From Cryptomeria japonica (Eukaryota; Streptophyta; Pinopsida; Cupressales; Cupressaceae), in the NCBI RefSeq assembly GCF_030272615.1, contig NC_081414.1:306593164-306657163 (forward strand): a stretch of 64,000 nt of DNA. Reading direction: 5' to 3'. Position 1 is the first letter of the stretch. Every line of letters starts with the position of its first letter. The position numbers and the translations under genes are program-made. This document shows, in pieces, positions 58,322 through 64,000 of this stretch. Below the pieces are notes generated by a model. It was not told where the DNA came from. It did no database searches and saw nothing but the letters and a program-made list of their open reading frames with translations.

Positions 58322-58470
58322 ATCATGGACACAGGGGGAGAATGTGCCCTAACCATATGTAGACTCTAGCAGTATGATTGGTGTCAGACCAAGGTTCCCT
58401 TTGCCATTGTTGTCAAAGGGGGAGAGAAACTTGAATAGATAAGGTCGACATCAATGCCAAAGGGGGAGCT
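58275..58470 (+). other. M polypurine tract array
   Basis: Four A/G tracts (about 58276, 58332, 58414 and 58458), each containing GGGGGAG, precede the 3' LTR. The last, GCCAAAGGGGGAGCT, abuts it. Multiple tracts also precede the 3' LTRs of L1, L2 and L3. Confidence 0.85.
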
Positions 58471-60199
58471 TATTCACATTGAGTTATAATTGATGTCAAC
58501 CGGTATTTTAGCCTACCGGTAGGGTATGTCAACCTGGTATGAAGAAGATTGAACTAACATAAGGAAGATTAACATGAAGACTTGTTAACCGGTATGGTGG
58601 AAGACAAGTAGGCATTGAGACTATCAGTGACATCGCCTCTAAGAGGTGATATGAAGTTGTGTGTTCGCATGACAAGCTATAACTTGTATAAAGGTTGGTT
58701 GTTTATTTGTGATAATGTTTGTGATAAAGAGGCAGAGTGACAAAGAGATCACAAACCATCGAAGGTGAAGTTGTGCTATTGGTGTAGTGTATACTGTCGG
58801 TTAGCAACAGGATAAGGTCTCACCAGTAAGGGCTTGTGCCAGTATGAGTTTATTGAATGTTCAAGTTTAAACTGATATTGTGTTGGTGAGATGAGTGTAT
58901 GTTGATGTGATGCCACATGAAGCTGAGGTGGTGAGCATGCAAAGGTCGGTTAAGTTTCCATCGACATGGTTATTGGAGCAGTTAGTCAACATTAAATAAA
59001 ATAGCCACAAATAACAGGTCAATAATAGATTGATGCAACTCAAAGAAGAATGAAAAACAAAGAAAGATTAGGGAGTTGTTGGCACCTGGATTGAAGCAAG
59101 GAAATCAGATTGCAAGAGGACCTCGAGAAGGAAATAGCTAGGTCATAAATGAGTCGATAGATTTCAAGGCCAGAAATCATGGTCGGGTTTGCTATTTTTG
59201 GCAACACACTTTGGATAGATGGAAAACATGTGATGGCCTATTCCTCCAATGTAGTTGTGCAATCCAAGGTGGATTGGATCAGATTGGATGCAGATTTGGT
59301 TGGGAAAAGGAAACACTAGCCACCCTCTATTTGAATTGGCTTTTGGTAGGAAAGCTTCAGTTTAAATATGGCAACCTAAGACAGATAGTGTTGTTGTTGA
59401 AGAGTGAAGAAAAGAGTGAAATTGTTGTTTCAAAGCCGAAGAGAAAAATGCTTGAAGTGTTTTGTGAGTGAAGATTGTACCAGTAAGGAGAAGAAGGGTA
59501 AACCAGTGTAAGGAACAAATTGACAAAGTGAGCATAGAATGTAGAGGTGACAAACAAAAAGAAGTAGTATCTGATAGAGAGCAACCAAGTGTGATTTGAA
59601 TTCAACAAAATGGAGGGAGAGAAGATTAAGGGGAGTTAGAATCAGCAGGAAGGCTAAGTTGTAGCATGTGTTGAGTTGATACAAATCAGTAAGATAGAAA
59701 TCGATAGTGCAAAGCTTTGAAAGGTTGCAAAACTTCATTTGTAGAAAGGATCTAATTTGTATATCTGAATTTTTCATATTGCTTACACTGAGTAGGTGCT
59801 TAGTGCAAGGGTTGTAGCCTATAAATTGTGTAGGGGTTGGTGCTCCTTTGAGTTGGTGCTCATAAATTAGGGGTTGATGCTCCTTGGGTTGGTGCCCTAA
59901 AATTTGTAATTAGATCTTTTCATTATGAGGCTAGATTGGAGTAGAAGATCTCCAACAACTATTCTTACTGAGGTTTTTCCCACATTGGGTTTTCCTCATA
60001 CATCTAGTGTTGTGTGTTGTATCTCCATGTGCGCATTGTATTAATCCTTTAGATATTTCTCCTACACACCTTTTTTGCATTCCTTTGGTAACTGGTTTGC
60101 ATTTTGTTTATTTCATATTGAACTGGTATAGCTCTGATTAAGTAAAAATTATTTAAATCATTGATTCACCCCCCTCTCAATGATCCATTGTGTCCAATG
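58471..60199 (+). mobile_element. M 3' LTR
   Basis: 1729 bp, colinear with the 5' LTR but with degraded tips (TATTCACATTG for TGTTGGAATTG; CCAATG for CCAACA) and about 100 bp longer, largely from segments absent in the 5' copy near 58555-58920. Confidence 0.88.
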
Positions 60200-60204
60200 C
60201 ATTC

Positions 60205-60272
60205 CTACTATTGTAGAAGAAAATTCAACATTGAAAGAAAGTAATTAAGAGAAACTAGATGAAGTGGAAGAA
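60205..60272 (+). pseudogene. Copia K fragment between insertions
   Basis: Short continuation of K pol (PTIVEENSTLKES..) between the target duplication of M and the solo LTR. It joins in frame with K sequence ending at 51321 once M and one duplication are removed. Confidence 0.65.
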
Positions 60273-61057
60273 TGTTAGGATTCCCAAAGATATTGAGAGG
60301 GGGGGTGAATCAGTATATGACTGGTAAGTGAAATTTCTTAAATTATAACATGAAAAGCAATTCAAAATTGTGTACCGGTAAACCTAAATTAATGCAGTAA
60401 ATAAGAATAACAACCACAACATGAAAGGCACACCATAACACTATTTTAACGAGGAAATTCGATGTGGGAAAAACCTCAGTAGGATTTGTGACCCATAATA
60501 TTCGCTTACTGGCCAATAAGGGAATATTATTGTTACAATAGGGGCCTGCACATGCAGGAAGACCAAGTGCCTAGAGCTCACTACTCAATTACAAAAGAAG
60601 TATCACTGACTTACAAAATGGATTATACAAATCTAATATCTCATACTGCTTCAGATCAGCATCTACTATGCCAGATTCAGTACCAATTTAAGCTCTACGA
60701 TATACATAAATCCTTATCCAATATCTACCTTACAATTCGCATATTAGGTCTGCTTTAATCCTTCCTATTTTTTTCTACTACTAAATGATCTACAATGATC
60801 TTATACTTATATGAGTCATATTACAATCCGCCAAGTTGGCTTACAAAAGTTTTTACAATTAAATACACAATACATTTATACAAAATTCCTGTCGGCCATT
60901 GTATCGGTAATCTTTCTTTTTGGTGTCGGTGAACTGCATGCCGGTGTTGAGTCTGTTGGTGTTGGTGCCTGCTGGTATCATATGATTGTAAGGTTGCCAT
61001 CAATGATAATACCTTGAATCACCTACAATTTCTCATTGGAGTGTGCATTTTCCAACA
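60273..61057 (-). mobile_element. Solo LTR, family A
   Basis: 785 bp, TGTTAGGATTC to TTTCCAACA on the plus strand, with a perfect target duplication AAGAA (60268-60272 and 61058-61062). Same family as the LTRs of L2 and the 5' LTR of L1. No internal sequence remains. Confidence 0.92.
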
Positions 61058-61062
61058 AAGAA

Positions 61063-61833
61063 TATGATAAAGAAGAACTACAGAAAACAATCAAAACCCA
61101 GAAATATGTGCAAAGAAATCATTTAGAAGATCAAATAATTAGAGATAAGAGTAAAGGAGTTCAAACAAGAAGAAGTGTTATAGAGGTAAATGAGAAAACT
61201 AATTGTTCTTTTCTTTCATGCATTGAATCTAAATCATATGAAGAAGCAAGAAAAGAAGAAATTTTGGTTATAATGAAAGAAGAACTAAAATAGATATAGA
61301 AAAATCAAACTTGGGAGCTATTACCTAGACCGGTGGGTAAAAATGTGATAGGAACTAAGTGGGCGTTCCATCTAAAAAAATGAATGAACAAGGACAAGTC
61401 AGAAGGAAAAGGGAAAGATTGGTATGTAAATACTACTCATAGGTAGAAGATATTTATTTTGAAGAAACTTTTTCCCCAGTTGCTAGGATGGAAGCTACTA
61501 GAATGTTTCTTGCAATTTTTTCCTACAAGAACTTTAGAGTATATCAAATGGATGTTAAATCATCATTTTTTAATGGAGAATTGGAGGAAGAAGTATATGT
61601 TAAATAAATAGATGGATTTATGATGTTAGATGATTCATACATGGTTTTCAAATTAAAGAAGGCATTTTATGTACTCAAACAAGCACCTAGAGCATGGTAT
61701 ACAAGACTAGACAAATATTTATTAAAAAAAAATTCAGGAAAAGTACCACAAACAACAATGTCTATTACAAGGTTGAATGCATTAAGTTGTTGATTTTTGT
61801 TATTTATGTTGATGATATTACCTTTGGAGGAAG
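61063..61833 (+). pseudogene. Copia K reverse transcriptase remnant
   Basis: Phrases GVQTRRSVIEV, IMKEELK, NQTWELLPRP, NVIGTKWAF, then in shifted frames [37 protein letters not shown] and IYVDDITFGG near 61805-61830. Similarity stops just after the catalytic YVDD box; RNase H and the 3' LTR of K are missing. At least two frameshifts and several stops. Confidence 0.85.
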
Positions 61834-63626
61834 TTGTTATCACTGTTTAAAATTGGATATTCTTGTTCCATAATTGGCTAGAAGTCTACATAAAAATGTG
61901 TCTAGTATGGCCTTGTTGCCTCTGATTGTTTTGGGTAAGAAGACGCTTTGAGGTTTTTGAGTTCTAACCCTTCCTATGTTTGCAAAAAACCCTTGTGTTC
62001 TATTTCTGAGTTACTTTTACCACTTAAAGAAGGGTTGGTCTATCATGAAAAGTGTCCCCCCTTTAGTTCTTTCCCTAGGCGGTCCCTTAATTTTTTCATA
62101 ATTTATGCCTTCGCCTATGTCTTGTTCTAATGTTTTGTCGGGCTCCTTAATTAGTATGCAACTCATTGTTGATCCTGCGGTTCTTGTTGTTTTGTTAGGC
62201 AGAGATGTTGGTGAGTTAATGTTCGTGAAGTAGCGAAAAGGCTAGGCGAGCCCGACCAGATGGATTGACTATCAGATAAAAGGACTGCATCTTGTTTTAA
62301 ATCTAACAGCTTGCATTGATTCACTAGCCCAAGATACACATGATATAAGATTTGCGAAACAATGAAAGACTTGGTAGGTCCCAGAGGTGAGCAACTTCTT
62401 CAGTTAAAGGATGATCAGTTTAGAAAAGATCAATGGCTCGCGTTGATTCTCGACCAGAAGATGCATGTGTTCTACCTTTCGTGAAGTAGAGAAAAGGTGG
62501 TGGAATCAGGCTGAGGTGGTGGTCCACGGTGGGCTCGATGGTTTTGATGAAAGTGGTTGTTCGATGAGACCTATAGACCACTCACCGAAGAAGAAAATTC
62601 CACCGAAAGATTAAGACAAGATTGCTAAGGTGGCAGACATGAAGGCATGACATGATAGGACAGATGGTTTGTTCCATGGAGTGTAAGCGTGACCTATCAA
62701 GTGTGTGTGGCTTTTGAAGGGTAGGTAAGGGCCCGCCTTGGTTCAGCCGGTAGCTATGTGGGGAATAGTAAAGTAAAGCACGTGGTAGTTTTAGAATGAA
62801 ACCCGATGGAACTACATGAGCAAATGACCGACTTCCATGTGGCGTTTGTTAATCAGTGACGAGATAAAGCAAGTGGTCTCTGAGTTAAAGGGCCCACTTG
62901 AAAGGTCTAAAGCATGTTAAAAGGTATACATCTTAAGATTGATCTAACGGCTTGCGTTGTTTCACAGCCTGAAGATGCCTGTAGTCTAACCTTTGTGAAG
63001 TGGCGAAAACCATTAGTTGTCAAGGTGGTCCATGGTTAGTTAATAAGACTAATGGTCGTAATATGAGATAAATACCAAGCAGGTAGATTATGATCTAATG
63101 GGCGGTGCTTCGCGAAAGAAAATTGCACAAGGTTTAAGGCTCGCGAAATAGCGAATAGTAGGTGGGGCCTGCCACTGACACAAAAAGACCAGACGGAATA
63201 AAAGAAACACAAGTTCCCGTGATCCAATGGTTGTCGTTGTTTCATGAAAGAAAGGTGCAGAGGTTTTAAGCTTTGCAAAATAGTGAAACAATGAAACAGA
63301 GGAAATACTTAGAGAATTTATGATCTGTTAGAGCCCATTTTTTAATTGATTTATGAATTCAATTCTGAGGTGATGGTCGAAGCATGCGGGATTAATTTCT
63401 AAAATTCAATGCCAACTTGCCATATTAGAGTCCACACCAACTTGAATGTTGGCATCATTTCAACGAGTCTGTTGTAGAGAAATTCATGTAGAGCAGTTTT
63501 CTTCAAGCGAATAATAGGTTTTTTGTGCTTTTTCTTGCTAATTCTGGTCTGAAGTCGGTGATTTCTATGTGAATTGTTTCAATAAAGGTCTGTGCAATTC
63601 TCAATTGATATAGTTGCATTATCAAG
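61834..63626. other. Unassigned region with degenerate repeat
   Basis: No open frame of interest. A loosely conserved phrase (GATCTAACGG, GTTGTTTCAC, CTTTGTGAAGTAGCGAAA) recurs about five times: near 62220-62340, 62440-62500, 62935-63010, 63095-63160 and 63220-63290. The sequence is less AT-rich than the LTR elements. It may be an LTR or leader of another element whose coding region starts at 63627, or host intergenic DNA. Confidence 0.4.
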
Positions 63627-64000
63627 ATGGCACCAAGAAGGGATTTGATAGGAAAAGTGAATTACCAGGATAGGAACATTTTTGATGATTTTTTGGAATA
63701 GTTAACTATGTCAACCAATGCCAGGGCTAAAGCTAAGAATTAGTACCAAAGAACCCTCGTCTAAAAATTGGAGATGACTTATTTGATAAAGGTAATTGGT
63801 TAAGGGATCCTCAAATAGAGCTGTCAGGTTTAGGATTGTTCAAAGTTGGTTTTGGTTAGAGATATTCCCTTGCCCCTTTAAATAGCATATGGGAATTGGA
63901 TGTGGGGAATCTTATTGTTCTCGGTGTCTTCATGGATGTAGATTTGTTGACTTTGATTGCCCAAAATTATGACCCTATAGCTAGATGTATCAGGAATGTG
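63627..64000 (+). pseudogene. Unrecognised broken ORF, runs off the window
   Basis: ATG at 63627 gives MAPRRDLIGKVNYQDRNIF and continues with stops near 63699 and 63738. After a frame change near 63750 it continues as KIGDDLFDKGNWLRDP to the window end (..NYDPIARCIRN) with one further stop near 63856. Codon-level continuity suggests real, decayed coding sequence. Position after a repeat-rich leader would suit a gag-like first gene of another retroelement, but I do not recognise the family. Confidence 0.4.

Larger units (their letters stand above)
51322..60199 (+). mobile_element. M, full-length copia retrotransposon
   Basis: 8.88 kb with two LTRs (51322-52947 and 58471-60199) and a near-perfect target duplication CATTT (51317-51321) / CATTC (60200-60204). 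Coding order is gag, coiled coil plus multiple zinc knuckles, protease, integrase, RT, RNase H. It inserted in the same orientation into older copia K. The multi-knuckle gag with a GLGFEEGQSS linker and several polypurine tracts fit the SIRE/Maximus-like copia arrangement. Confidence 0.92.

Overview
This is plant nuclear DNA made almost entirely of transposable elements. The evidence is: Ty1/copia-type gag-pol fragments; primer sites complementary to initiator-Met tRNA; polypurine tracts of the form AAAGGGGGAG; LTRs starting TGTTGG and ending in CA; 5-bp target-site duplications (TSDs); and AT-rich flanks. Depth of nesting and lack of any host gene suggest a large repeat-rich genome such as a conifer, other gymnosperm or fern. 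That is inference; nothing identifies the species. I see no tRNA, rRNA, CRISPR or bacterial feature.

Layout. 1-3770: AT-rich DNA with a small GC-rich block, no gene. 3.8-18.6 kb: a minus-strand LTR ('LTR B') with a gag remnant on its left, split by a solo LTR (4773-6303, TSD AAAAC) and by an 11.5-kb DNA transposon (6827-18293). 18.3-26.0 kb: minus-strand non-autonomous LTR element L1 (zinc-knuckle gag plus an unknown ORF2, no pol), with a 1.5-kb tandem duplication. 26.0-45.3 kb: plus-strand copia element H, interrupted by non-autonomous L2 (27062-33705, TSD CAACC) and by full-length copia L3 (35146-42476, TSD ATGAC/AGGAC). 45.3-48.2 kb: truncated non-autonomous L4 (minus). 48.2-61.8 kb: old plus-strand copia K, interrupted by copia M (51322-60199, TSD CATTT/CATTC) and by a solo LTR (60273-61057, TSD AAGAA). 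61.8-64.0 kb: unassigned DNA with a degenerate repeat and an unrecognised broken ORF running off the end.

The most interesting object is the DNA transposon. It has imperfect terminal inverted repeats, a putative 4-bp TSD, subterminal arrays of a palindrome (AGCGCGTACGCGCT), and two convergent decayed genes. The minus-strand gene (15201-12173, 975 codons in two exons) resembles a DDE/D transposase of an unusual family. The plus-strand gene (7226-9848) has ten small exons, nearly all phase 0, and no recognised function. Between and beside them lie a 359-bp satellite, a 76-bp minisatellite, a strong hairpin and a 1.3-kb GA tract. The transposase frame has no frameshift but eight in-frame stops, each explicable as C-to-T, consistent with decay of methylated cytosines.

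The non-autonomous elements L1, L2 and L4 share a gag with several CCHC knuckles and a roughly 1100-codon ORF2 of unknown function, and may be trans-mobilised by copia elements like L3, H or M. No element looks coding-competent: every coding region carries stops or frameshifts.
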